Positions 30,773 through 40,099 of a stretch of 64,000 nucleotides of DNA are shown piece after piece (position 1 is the first letter of the stretch; the number at the start of each line of letters is the position of its first letter). The position numbers and the translations under genes are program-made. This DNA is from CAVQFD01 sp963724695 (GTDB taxonomy: Bacteria > Acidobacteriota > Vicinamibacteria > Vicinamibacterales > CAVVIG01): NCBI GenBank assembly GCA_963724695.1, contig CAVRVW010000003.1, positions 186,001-250,000 on the forward strand, in the 5' to 3' direction. The notes under the pieces were generated by a model. That model saw nothing but the letters and a program-made list of their open reading frames with translations. It made no database searches and was not told where the DNA came from.

Positions 30773-33072
30773 CTATTTGCCCTTAGCTTGAAGCGCGAGC
30801 TCGAGGTTGCGGAGGGCGTCGGGGAAGCCGGGCTGGAGCTCCAGGGCCCGCTGGAAATGCTCGATGGCCTCGGCAAGCTGGTTCTGGGACGCCAGCGCGA
30901 TGCCGAGGTTGTTGTGCGCGCCGACATGCGTGGGATCGAGCGTGAGCGTCTGCCTGAATTCCACGGCCGCATCGGCGAAACGCGAGCCTTCCAGAAAGAC
31001 GCTGCCAAGGTCGTAGTGCATCGTCGGGTCCTTCGGCGCCAGCTCGACCGCCTGACGAAGCTGCTGCACGGCTTCTTCGAAGCGTCCGCGCGAGGCCAGC
31101 GCGCTGCCCAGGTTCCGGTGGGTCACCGCGGATCGTGGATCCGTCGTGAGGGCGATCCGGAATTCCGCGATGGCTTCGTCGAGCTTGCCTTCGGCGGCGA
31201 GCGCGATGCCCAGGTTGTTGTGCACGCGAGCCTCGCCCGGAATGGATCGGAGGGCGATCCGGAAGTGCTCGCCGGCCTCGTCGGGCTTGTTCTGCTCGAT
31301 CAGCGCGTTGGCCAGGTTGTAGTGCGCGTCGGGATAGTCGGTCATCACCTCGAGCGCGCGCCTGTAGGTGGCCACCGCCGCATCGAGATCGCCTTTCGCC
31401 TTCAGCGCCGTACCCATGTTGTTGTACGCCGGTGCGTATGCGGGGTCGATGGCGATGGCCTTCTCGTAGTGCGCGACGGCCTCGTCAACCCGCCCCTCGG
31501 CCTGCAGCACCGTCGCGAGGTTGTTCTCGGTGACCGCCCGCATGACGGAGGCGGACAACAGAGGCCAATTGCAAAGAACCGCGATGGCCGCAATTCCCGC
31601 GAGGGCGATGAGAATGCCGGAATCTTGCCCGGCCGGTGTGAGCCTGCGCCTGCCGCGAACCAGCTCGATCACCGAAGAGACGCCAGACGCGGCGAACAGT
31701 ATCAACATGGGTACCAGCGGGAACCGGTACCGGGCAAAGACGTAGAACATGACGACGCTCGCGGCGTAGGCAGCCGTCATCGCGTAGATGACCCAGAGGC
31801 GGCGGCGCTCAGGCCAGAGCGTCCACATCCCCAGGGCGGCGAGCGGGACGAGGATCCCGAAGTGGCCGACCCACCCGAGCACGCGCACTGGCAACGACCA
31901 CTCGGCGTAGGTTTCCTGGCTCTCCGTGTCGAGCATCTCGTCCGCATTCAACAGCAGCAGCTTCTTTCGTCCCATCAGGCGGAGCCATGCGCCGGGCTCG
32001 GCGGTGATGAAGTCGATCGCGCGGTCGGTCCAGTAGCTCGAGACCTCGGCGGGCGACAAGCGGCGTGCCTGTCGCCAGCTCTGCGAGATCGGTCGCATCT
32101 TGTCGCTCGAACTCCGGCGCGCCGCGGCCGGGGCGCAGCGATGCGTAGGTGCCGTCGGCGCGTGGGTTGTTGCCGATGAAGAAGTTGGGACCGAACTGCG
32201 ACGTCGTGAGGTAGAAGCCGCCGCCGACCGCGTAGTTGCGCGCAGCGACCGGCAGCAGCACGAGCGCCAGGCCCAGCGCGAACGCGGCGGCGGCAGCCAC
32301 ACCCCAGGACGATGTCGCGGCCGACGAGCCCGACCGGGCGGGTGCCGGCGCAGTCCCCTTTTTGCGCTGGTTGGTGCCGCCAGCAGGCGGCTGCGCCTCG
32401 CCTCGTGCAGGACCGCCGACGAGCGCCCACAGCCCGAGCACGGCCACCAGCACCAACGCATTCTCTCGGGTGAGGCTGAGCGCTCCCATGGTCACGCCGA
32501 GCGCGATCCATCGCGGCGTCGTCGCACGCGAGGCTCGACTCAACCATGAGGGGATGCAACCGCTCAGGATCCACAGCGCCAGGCAGATGAAGAAGACGTC
32601 GAGCACCGTCTTCTGCAGGAGACCGTCGAAGAAGATCGCCGGCGCGTAGAGGGCCATGGCGAAGCCCGCCACGAGTCCCGCCCGCGGCGTCAGCAGACGC
32701 CAGGCGGCGAGGCCGAGGAGCGCCGCCGACAGGGCGCCGACAACAGCCTGAACGATGCGCACGATGAGCAGGTCGTGACCGAAGACCGTGTAGAGCACGC
32801 CGAGGAAGTAGGGGTAGAGCGGCGCCTGATAAAAGACGTCGGATCCGATCCAGTCGCCCGCCGGCGATCCGTCGTGCCCATTCGTCGTAGCCGCGGGCAT
32901 CGCCGAGCAGCACGGAGAAGAACGGGGCGTCACGGATCTGCCAGATGTGGAAGAGCCGCAGCGCCAGCGCCGTGAAGAAAATGCCTGCGGCCCAGCCAAG
33001 AGGCGTCGCGGCGTGATCGTGCAGGGTGCTGTCGGCATTCCCGGCAACTGTCTGATTCTGCACGCGTTTCAT
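30773..33072 (-). CDS. Membrane glycosyltransferase (GT39/PMT-like) fused to a TPR domain (two frameshifts)
   Basis: Polytopic protein of about 766 residues. The N-terminal half has around ten membrane segments and the early GYDEWARRIAGGDWIGSDVFYQAPLYPYF region, whose acidic pair resembles the catalytic DE of ArnT/PMT-type lipid-linked sugar transferases. The C-terminal 270 residues are about eight tetratricopeptide repeats (AHYEKAIAIDPAYAPAYNNM and similar). Two one-base insertions, near 32858 and 32063, split it into three frames. The ATG at 33072 gives MKRVQNQTV. It diverges from the heme/copper protein gene, starts 28 bp apart, so both promoters must lie in or near the short gap. Acceptor is unknown. 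Confidence 0.8.
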
Positions 33073-33100
33073 CAACGGTCCGTATGCTAGCATCCGAGGC

Positions 33101-35152
33101 GTGAGGCTTCTAGTCGCCTCGGTCGTTGCGCTCGCCAGCGTCGGACGCGCGGCGCCGGTCGAGGCCGACGTCACCTTCAACCGCGACATCGCGCCGATCG
33201 TCTTTGCCCGCTGCAGCGGCTGCCATCAGCCTGGGGAGATCGGGCCGTTCAGCCTCGTGACGTACCAGGACGTCCGCCAGCGGGCCACGCAGATCGCCGA
33301 TCTCGCGGCGCGACGCGTGATGCCGCCGTGGAAAGCCGCGCCCGCTGACGATGGGAACGGCGGCGAGGCATTTCTGGACGTGCGGCGGCTGACCGATCGC
33401 GAAATCGCGCTGATTCGCGATTGGGTCGCCGGCGGTGCGGTGGAAGGCGATCCGTCAGAGTTGCCGGCGGTTCCCCGATCGAACGCGCGGGGTCCCGAGT
33501 GGTATCTCGGGGTGCCGGATCTCATCGTGGACATGGGCTCGCCGTACGTGCTCGCCGCCGACGGACAGGACGTCTTCCGGACCTTCGTCATCCCGATTCC
33601 CACCGATAGGGCTCGTTTCGTTCGCGGCCTCGAGTTCCGGCCGGGTAACGCGCGTGTCGTGCACCACGCCAACATCGGTGTCGACCGGACGCAGTCCTCG
33701 CGCAGGCTGGACGCGGCCGATCCTGCCCCGGGTTATGTCGGCGGCATGGTGCCGGACGCCAGCTACCCGCCGGGCTACATGCTCGGCTGGACGCCGGGAC
33801 AGCGGCCGCGGCCGTCGCCGGACGGCATGCCCTGGCGGCTCGAGGCCGCAAGCGATCTGGTCGTGCAGCTGCACCTGCAGCCGACGGGCAAGCCCGAGCC
33901 CCTTCAAGTGAGCGTCGCGTTGTTCTTTACGGACGAACTGCCGACCGCTGCGCCGATTGGCCTCAGGCTCGGCAGCCAGACGATCGACATTCCGGCGGGC
34001 GCCGCCGATTATCAGATCACCGACAGCTACCGACTGCCCGTGGACGCCGATCTCCTGGCGCTGCAGCCGCACGCCCACAACCTCGCCCGCCGCATCGACG
34101 CGGAAGCTCGTTTACCAAACGGCACGACGCGCAACCTCATCACGATCGCCGATTGGGATTTCCGGTGGCAGGACGTGTACCGCTATGCACGGCCCCTCGC
34201 GCTGCCGGCGGGGACGACGATCGTCATGCGCTTTACCTACGACAACAGCGCCGCGAACGCTCGCAACCCCAATCGTCCCCCCGGCCGCGTGGTGTGGGGG
34301 CAGAACACGTCGAACGAGATGGGCGATCTCTGGCTGCAGCTCGTGCCGCGGCGTCGTGAGGATTTTGGCGAGCTGGCGTCGGGGATTACGCGGAAGACAC
34401 GCACCGAGGACCTGGCCGCGTACACCAAGATCGCGACCGAGGAAGCGACCAATCCCCTGCGCTACGACATCGTCGGCACGCTGTACCTGCAGGACGGACG
34501 TCCGCAGGAAGCCGCCAAGTTTCTGGCAGAGTCGCTGCGCCTCAATCCGGCGTCGGCCCCGACGCACTACAACATGGGCCTCGCGCTGTCGATGATGCGG
34601 CGGTTCTCTGACGCCGAGTACGAGTTCCAGGAGGCCGTGCGGCTCGATCCGGCGCACGCCGAAGCCTTCAACAACCTGGGTGCGATGCACCACGTGGCCG
34701 GCGACCTGGACCGCGCCGCGACTTACTACCGCCAGGCCGTGGTGATTCGGCCCGACAACGCGGAGGCGAGGAACAACCTGGCACGGGTGCTGGCGACCCA
34801 GGGACAACACGCGGCCGCCGCGATCGAGTACCGCGCCGCGCTGGCGCTGCGCCCCGACATGGTGTCGGCATTGTCCGGGCTTTGCGTGACGCTGGCCATG
34901 TCCCCGGACCCAGCCGTCCGGAACCCTGTGGAGGCGATCCAGTTGGGCGAGCGGGCGGTGGCGGTCACGGGCCGGAACGACGCCACGGCGCTCGACGCCC
35001 TCGCGGCCGCCTACGCGTCGGCCGGCAGGTTCGACCAGGCGTCCACGACGGCCCGGGCCGCGCTCGAAGTGGCCACGCGCACCAAGGCGGAGGCGCTGGC
35101 CGCCCAGATTCGCGCCCGCCTGGCAGCCTACGAGCGGGCACTCAAGCGCTGA
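33101..35152 (+). CDS. Heme-c / dicopper monooxygenase-like / TPR protein, paralogue 1
   Basis: Exported 683-residue protein with three modules. A signal peptide is followed by a cytochrome-c-like domain with one heme site (C38, C41, H42 in RCSGCHQPG). Next is a domain with the copper type II ascorbate-dependent monooxygenase fold (about 140-420). Last come about five TPRs (about 450-680). All six copper ligand positions of peptidylglycine hydroxylating monooxygenase seem present: H188-H189 (VVHHANI), H258 (QLHLQPTGK), H324 and H326 (QPHAHNL) and M407 (NEMGDLW). It is therefore likely an active oxidase in the periplasm, fed with electrons by its own heme. The substrate is unknown. Confidence 0.82.
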   Translation: MRLLVASVVALASVGRAAPVEADVTFNRDIAPIVFARCSGCHQPGEIGPFSLVTYQDVRQRATQIADLAARRVMPPWKAAPADDGNGGEAFLDVRRLTDREIALIRDWVAGGAVEGDPSELPAVPRSNARGPEWYLGVPDLIVDMGSPYVLAADGQDVFRTFVIPIPTDRARFVRGLEFRPGNARVVHHANIGVDRTQSSRRLDAADPAPGYVGGMVPDASYPPGYMLGWTPGQRPRPSPDGMPWRLEAASDLVVQLHLQPTGKPEPLQVSVALFFTDELPTAAPIGLRLGSQTIDIPAGAADYQITDSYRLPVDADLLALQPHAHNLARRIDAEARLPNGTTRNLITIADWDFRWQDVYRYARPLALPAGTTIVMRFTYDNSAANARNPNRPPGRVVWGQNTSNEMGDLWLQLVPRRREDFGELASGITRKTRTEDLAAYTKIATEEATNPLRYDIVGTLYLQDGRPQEAAKFLAESLRLNPASAPTHYNMGLALSMMRRFSDAEYEFQEAVRLDPAHAEAFNNLGAMHHVAGDLDRAATYYRQAVVIRPDNAEARNNLARVLATQGQHAAAAIEYRAALALRPDMVSALSGLCVTLAMSPDPAVRNPVEAIQLGERAVAVTGRNDATALDALAAAYASAGRFDQASTTARAALEVATRTKAEALAAQIRARLAAYERALKR

Positions 35153-35453
35153 CTCCCGGCTCCAGGCTTCGGACTCCGGGCTCCGGGGCTTCAGGCTTCA
35201 GGGCTCAGGGCTCACGGCTCAGGGCTCACGGCTCAGGGCTTATGCCGGGACTGGGCCCAATCAGCAGTTTGCATTTTGCAATTGGCACTTCCCCATCCCC
35301 GATCCCCGATCCCTGTTCCCCGTTCCCCGTTCCCCGTTCCCGAGTAACAGTCTCCCCGCGCCGTCGTATATCCTAGAGAACATACCGTTCGGCTCATAGC
35401 GTTCGGGTTCCGGTTCATTTCGCGTCGTTTCTTACTCTTCGTGGGGTTCCGGC
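35153..35453. repeat. Intergenic word arrays between paralogues 1 and 2
   Basis: Successive degenerate arrays: GGCTCCAGGCTTCGG words, GGGCTCACGGCTCA words (35200-35240), an ATTTTGCAATT patch (35261-35287), and CCCCGATCCCC/CCCCGTTCCCC words (35290-35342). The last 110 bp before the gene hold no recognised promoter. Confidence 0.65.
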
Positions 35454-37415
35454 ATGCGGCGTTTCCCATTCCGCGGCAGGGTAGCCGTGGCGCTGTACCT
35501 GCAGACGGTCTGTGTTTCGGGCGGCGTTCTGGCGTTCGCGGCGGCGGCGGCGGCCCAAGACGTTTCCGTGTCCACGGCCGACCGGGTGACCTACAGCGAG
35601 GACGTGGCTCCCATCCTCCTCGCGAACTGTGCCTCTTGCCATCGGCCGGGCGAGGCGGCGCCGTTCAACCTCCTGACCTACGACGATGCGCGGCAGCGGG
35701 CCCGGCAGATTGCCGAGTCAGTCGAGCACCGGTTCATGCCGCCGTGGAAGCCCAAGCCGGGCATCGGCGAGTTCGACAACGAGCGGCGGCTGACCGAGGG
35801 GGAAATCCACACCCTCCAGCAGTGGGTGGCCGACGGCACGCTCGAGGGCGATCCGAAGCGGCTCCCTGTGGCGCCGGCGTTCACGCCTGGATGGCACCTT
35901 GGCAAACCCGACCTCATCGTGACCATGCCGCTGGCGTACGAGCTCCAGGGGGATGGGGGCGATGTCTTCCGCAACTTCGTGCTCCCCGTCCCGCTCAAGC
36001 GGAGCCAGTGGATCAGCGCCATCGAGTTCCGCCCGGGAAACGCGAGAGCGGTGCACCACGCGCGCATCCTGATTGACGATACCCACGAAGTCCGGCGGCG
36101 CGACAGCCTCGATCCGGCGCCAGGGTTTGGCGGCATGGACGTGCCGGGCGCGCGCTTTCCGGACGGCCACTTTCTGGGCTGGGCGCCCGGCAAGGTGGCT
36201 TCGCGCGACGCGTTTCCGTGGGCGCTCGAGCCGGGCAGCGACCTCGTGGTGCAGATACACATGAAGCCTACGGGGCGAGCCGAGCGCGTGCAGGCCTCGA
36301 TTGGCCTCTACTTCACGAACAAGCCTCCAGCCGCCGTGCCCGTCATGTTGAGGCTCGGCTCCAAGACGATTGACATCCCCGCGGGCGAGACCCGGCACGT
36401 CGTCACCGACTCCTACACGCTGCCGGTCGACGCCGACGCGCGCCGCATCTACCCGCACGCGCATTACCTGGCGCGGGAGATGACGGTGCACGTGCGCATG
36501 CCGGACGGTTCGGTCGAAGGGCTGCTGCACATCCCGGACTGGGACTTCAACTGGCAGGACGACTACGAGTACCGCCAGCCCGTGTTTCTCCCGCGCGGGT
36601 CGACGCTCGTCATGCGGTACACGTACGACAACTCGGCCGCGAATCCGCGCAACCCGCATCAGCCGCCGGCGCGCGTCCGCTTCGGGCCGGAAGGGACCGA
36701 CGAGATGGGGGAGCTCCTGGTGCAGCTCGTGCCACGCTTTCCGGGCGAGGTGGCGGCGCTGCGCGCCGATGTCGCGCGCAAGACCCTCGACGAGGATGTC
36801 GCGGGCGAGGAGAAGCTGGTTGCCGAGAACCCCGCGGACTTCGAGACGAGGAACGGCCTTGGCGTGCACTACATGCGACTCGGGCGGGTTGACGAGGCCG
36901 TTCGGGAGCTGGAGCTGGCGCTGGCGCTGGCGCCCGAGCACGCCGTCGCCCACTACAACCTCGGGGTGATCGCCCTCGGCCGGAACGATGCGCCGGAGGC
37001 GCTCGCGCGTTTCGAGCGCGCCATCGAAGCCCGCCCCGACTACGGAGAGGCGCACAACAACCTGGGCGTCGTGCTCGATTACCTCGGGCGTTTCACCGAG
37101 GCCATCGAGCACTATCGGCAGGCCGTGGCAATCAACCCCGACAGCTTCATGGCGCACTCCAACCTGGGCAACGCGCTCCTGCGGAGCGGCGCGACCGACA
37201 AGGGAATCGACGCGTTGCGGGATGCGAACCAACTGAAGCCCGCCGACGTGGCGGTGCTGGACCGGCTGGCCGTGGCGTACGCGAGCATCGAACGCTTCGA
37301 CGTCGCGGCGCGGTATGCCAGGGACGCGTTCGATCGCGCGCTCGCCGCCGGGAACAAGGCGCTCGCTCAAAGCCTCCGCGCACGGCTGGAAGAGTACCAA
37401 CTGCTAGCCAGGTAG
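35454..37415 (+). CDS. Heme-c / dicopper monooxygenase-like / TPR protein, paralogue 2
   Basis: A 653-residue paralogue with the same order of modules. It has an N-terminal signal anchor (MRRFPFRGRVAVALYLQTV and on), a heme site C59-C62-H63 (NCASCHRPG), and copper ligands H201-H202 (AVHHARI), H269 (QIHMKPTGR), H335 and H337 (YPHAHYL) and M418 (DEMGELL). The C-terminal half has about four TPRs (EAHNNLGVVLDYLGRFTEAI and similar). The reading frame is intact. Conservation of every ligand in a tandem duplicate suggests the domain is under selection for catalysis and not just binding. Confidence 0.83.
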   Translation: MRRFPFRGRVAVALYLQTVCVSGGVLAFAAAAAAQDVSVSTADRVTYSEDVAPILLANCASCHRPGEAAPFNLLTYDDARQRARQIAESVEHRFMPPWKPKPGIGEFDNERRLTEGEIHTLQQWVADGTLEGDPKRLPVAPAFTPGWHLGKPDLIVTMPLAYELQGDGGDVFRNFVLPVPLKRSQWISAIEFRPGNARAVHHARILIDDTHEVRRRDSLDPAPGFGGMDVPGARFPDGHFLGWAPGKVASRDAFPWALEPGSDLVVQIHMKPTGRAERVQASIGLYFTNKPPAAVPVMLRLGSKTIDIPAGETRHVVTDSYTLPVDADARRIYPHAHYLAREMTVHVRMPDGSVEGLLHIPDWDFNWQDDYEYRQPVFLPRGSTLVMRYTYDNSAANPRNPHQPPARVRFGPEGTDEMGELLVQLVPRFPGEVAALRADVARKTLDEDVAGEEKLVAENPADFETRNGLGVHYMRLGRVDEAVRELELALALAPEHAVAHYNLGVIALGRNDAPEALARFERAIEARPDYGEAHNNLGVVLDYLGRFTEAIEHYRQAVAINPDSFMAHSNLGNALLRSGATDKGIDALRDANQLKPADVAVLDRLAVAYASIERFDVAARYARDAFDRALAAGNKALAQSLRARLEEYQLLAR

Positions 37416-37515
37416 CAGGGCGTGCTAGGCTGAAGGCTGTGAGCCTGCTCATCCGCCTCACGGTGGCAGCCGGCCTGGCGCTGGCCCTCGGATCGTCCAG
37501 TCCGCGCGCCGATTC

Positions 37516-37596
37516 GGTCATGGCGGGCGATGCGGTCATGGCGGGCGTTGAGCCCGCTTTGAGGTCGAGCCGGTCATGGCGGGCGTCGAGCCCGCT
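37516..37596. repeat. Triple GGTCATGGCGGGC palindromic repeat at a signal-peptide junction
   Basis: GGTCATGGCGGGC occurs at 37516, 37534 and 37572. In the second and third copies GCGGGC is followed by GTTGA or GTCGA and GCCCGC, forming small palindromes (37541-37557 and 37579-37595). They sit between a plausible signal peptide starting at GTG 37439 (MSLLIRLTVAAGLALALGSS) and the redoxin domain, and they change the frame between the two. Confidence 0.7.
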
Positions 37597-39984
37597 ATAA
37601 ATGTCCGGCTGCAGGACCTTCGCGGGCAGCTCGTCGACCCGCTGCAAACCTCCCCCGACACCAAAGCGACGGTCGTGCTCTTTGTCAGCGTCGATTGCCC
37701 GGTCTCGAACCGGTATGCGCCTGAGGTCATCCGGCTGCATGACAGGTTCGCAGCGCAGGGCATTGCTTTCTGGATCGTGTATCCGAACCCTGCGGAGTCG
37801 GCCGCGACGATCACCCGTCACCTCGAGGATTTCCGATACCCTGCGCGCGCCCTGCGCGACCCGAGCCACGCCTTCGTCAAGGCGGCCGGCATCTCGATGA
37901 CGCCTGAAGCGGCGGTGTACGACCGCGAGCGCCGCCTGATCTATCGCGGGCGGATTGACGACCGCTACGTGAACATCGGGCTCGAGCGTCCGGCGCCGAC
38001 CAAGCGCGATCTCGAAGAGGTGCTCACGGCTGTCGTGTCGGGCGCACCCGTGACGCCGAGGATGACGCAGGCTGTGGGGTGCTATGTCGCGGACTTTCTT
38101 GCCGTAGCGATTACGCGGGCAAGGTGCTCGGTGCTCAGTGCCCGGTGCCTGGTGCGCCGCGGTTCAGGGTTCACGGTTCAGGGTTCAGGGTTCGCGCTCG
38201 CTCTGCTCGCGCTTCCTCTCCTCCAAGCCGCCGGTCTGCTTCATTTCATCGGCCAGCCGCTGTCCGCGGCGGGCGCTCAGACGGCCCAGGTGACTTTCAG
38301 CCGAGATATCGCGCCGATCGTTTTTGCTCGATGCGTGAGCTGTCACCATCCTGGCGGGGCGGGGCCGTTCAGCCTCCTCACCTACGAGTCAGCGCGCCAG
38401 AATGCGACCCAGATCGCCAAAGCCACCACCGAGCGATACATGCCGCCGTGGAAGGCGGATGCCGCCGACGGCCCGTTCGTCGGACAACATCCGCTGACCC
38501 TCGAAGAGATCGGGCTCATCCGCCGCTGGGCGGAAGGAGGCGCGCCGGAGGGCGATCGCGCCGATCTGCCCGCGCCGCCAGGCATTGCCACCGGCTGGCA
38601 GCTCGGACGGCCCGACCTTGTCGTCACTCTCGACCAGCCGTACACGCTGGCGGCCGATGGGACTGATGTCTTCCGGATTTTCGTGGTGCCGCTTTCCGTG
38701 GACGCGGCACGGCACGTCAAGGGCGTCGAGTTTCTTCCTGGCAACCCGAAGGTCGTCCACCACGCCAACATCAGGGTGGACCGCACGCCGGCGTCACGCC
38801 GTTACGACGAGGCGGACCCGGCGCCTGGCTACGAGGGGCTGATCGCGCATTCGGCGACGTATCCCGACGGCTTCTTCCTCGGCTGGACGCCGGGGCAGGT
38901 GTCGCCCCTCCTGCCGAAAGGCCTCGCCTGGCGCCTCGAGCGCGGCACCGATCTCGTCATCGAAGTGCACATGCAGCCGAGCGGCAAGCCCGAGCTCGTC
39001 CGGCCGTCGGTGGGACTGTTCTTCGGTGAGGAGCCGCCCGATCGGACGCCGGCGATGTTGCGGCTGGGCCGACAGAGCATCGACATTCCGGCGGGCGACA
39101 ACCTGTATGCCATCGGCGACTCGTTCGTGCTGCCGGTCGATGTCGAGGTGCAGGCCGTCCAGCCGCACGCCCACTACCGCGCGCGCTCGGTACAGGCCAC
39201 GGCCACACTGCCCGACGGGAGGACCAGGCAGCTGATTCGCATTCAGGACTGGGACTTCCGCTGGCAGCACGTCTATCGGTACGCCGCGCCATTCGTGCTG
39301 CCGAAGGGCACGACGATCGAGAGCCGCTACATCTACGACAACTCCGCACAGAACCCCCGCAACCCGGTGATTCCTCCGCGCCGTGTGTTCTGGGGACAGC
39401 GGTCCTCGGACGAGATGGGTGATGTCTGGATTCAGCTGTTGACGCGCACCCCCGCCGACCTCGAGCTGCTGAACAGCCAACTGGCGCCCAAGGTGATGGC
39501 CGAGGACGTGATCGGGTACGAGCGGGTGATTCAGTCCGAGCCCTCGAGCGTAGCGCTCCACGACGACGTGGCGATGCTGTACTTGCGCCTCGGCCGGCCG
39601 AAGGAAGCGGTGGCCCATTTCGAGCGCTCGCTCGCGCTGAATCCTGGGGCGCCGGCGACGCATTTCAACCTGGGCACGGCGCTGACGGTGGCGGGCCGGC
39701 TCGACGAGGCCGTCGTGCAGTATCGGGAGGCGCTGCGGCTCAGGCCCGACTACGCGCAGGCGCACAACAACCTGAGCGGCATCCTGCTGCAGCGCGGACA
39801 GCTGGCGGAGGCCGTGTCGCACATCGCCGAGGCCCGCCGGCTCGACCCCGCAAACGTCGAAGCGAGAAACAACGCCGCGCTGGCCGTGCGTCTCGCCGAG
39901 CGAGCCGCGCAGGAAAGCGGCGGCACCGATCCCGCCGCCAACGCCGTCCTCACGGCCGCCCGCGCTGCACTCGGCGGACGATAG
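37576..39984 (+). CDS. Redoxin domain fused to heme-c / dicopper monooxygenase-like / TPR protein, paralogue 3
   Basis: One 802-residue frame. Residues 10-170 are a thioredoxin-fold redoxin domain (KATVVLFVSVDCPVSNRYAP, SMTPEAAVYDRERRLIYRGR, ending TQAVGCYVADF). Then come a junction encoded by a GTTCAGG word array and a hydrophobic segment (about 205-225). A heme site C253-C256-H257 (RCVSCHHPG) and copper ligands H395-H396, H465, H531, H533 and M614 follow, then four TPRs. In related proteins the redoxin ends near VGCYVAD, so this may be two genes joined by loss of a stop. The redoxin's own signal peptide probably starts at GTG 37439 in another frame. The redoxin has only one Cys in the CPVS motif. 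Confidence 0.75.
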   Translation: MAGVEPAINVRLQDLRGQLVDPLQTSPDTKATVVLFVSVDCPVSNRYAPEVIRLHDRFAAQGIAFWIVYPNPAESAATITRHLEDFRYPARALRDPSHAFVKAAGISMTPEAAVYDRERRLIYRGRIDDRYVNIGLERPAPTKRDLEEVLTAVVSGAPVTPRMTQAVGCYVADFLAVAITRARCSVLSARCLVRRGSGFTVQGSGFALALLALPLLQAAGLLHFIGQPLSAAGAQTAQVTFSRDIAPIVFARCVSCHHPGGAGPFSLLTYESARQNATQIAKATTERYMPPWKADAADGPFVGQHPLTLEEIGLIRRWAEGGAPEGDRADLPAPPGIATGWQLGRPDLVVTLDQPYTLAADGTDVFRIFVVPLSVDAARHVKGVEFLPGNPKVVHHANIRVDRTPASRRYDEADPAPGYEGLIAHSATYPDGFFLGWTPGQVSPLLPKGLAWRLERGTDLVIEVHMQPSGKPELVRPSVGLFFGEEPPDRTPAMLRLGRQSIDIPAGDNLYAIGDSFVLPVDVEVQAVQPHAHYRARSVQATATLPDGRTRQLIRIQDWDFRWQHVYRYAAPFVLPKGTTIESRYIYDNSAQNPRNPVIPPRRVFWGQRSSDEMGDVWIQLLTRTPADLELLNSQLAPKVMAEDVIGYERVIQSEPSSVALHDDVAMLYLRLGRPKEAVAHFERSLALNPGAPATHFNLGTALTVAGRLDEAVVQYREALRLRPDYAQAHNNLSGILLQRGQLAEAVSHIAEARRLDPANVEARNNAALAVRLAERAAQESGGTDPAANAVLTAARAALGGR

Positions 39985-40033
39985 CTGGCTTCGGGCTCCG
40001 GACTCCAGGCTCCAGGGGCTCCCGGCTTGGTCG

Positions 40034-40081
40034 ACGAATTCCTAATGCCGAATTCCTAATTCCTAATTTCTCGAGTGCCGC
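40034..40081. repeat. 48-bp direct repeat flanking the kinase gene, left copy
   Basis: Built from AATTCCTAATTCC words and ending TTTCTCGAGTGCCGC. It matches 42892-42939 at 44 of 48 positions in the same orientation. It lies 18 bp before the kinase ATG. Confidence 0.85.
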
Positions 40082-40099
40082 TAGAATCAGCGTCGCAGC

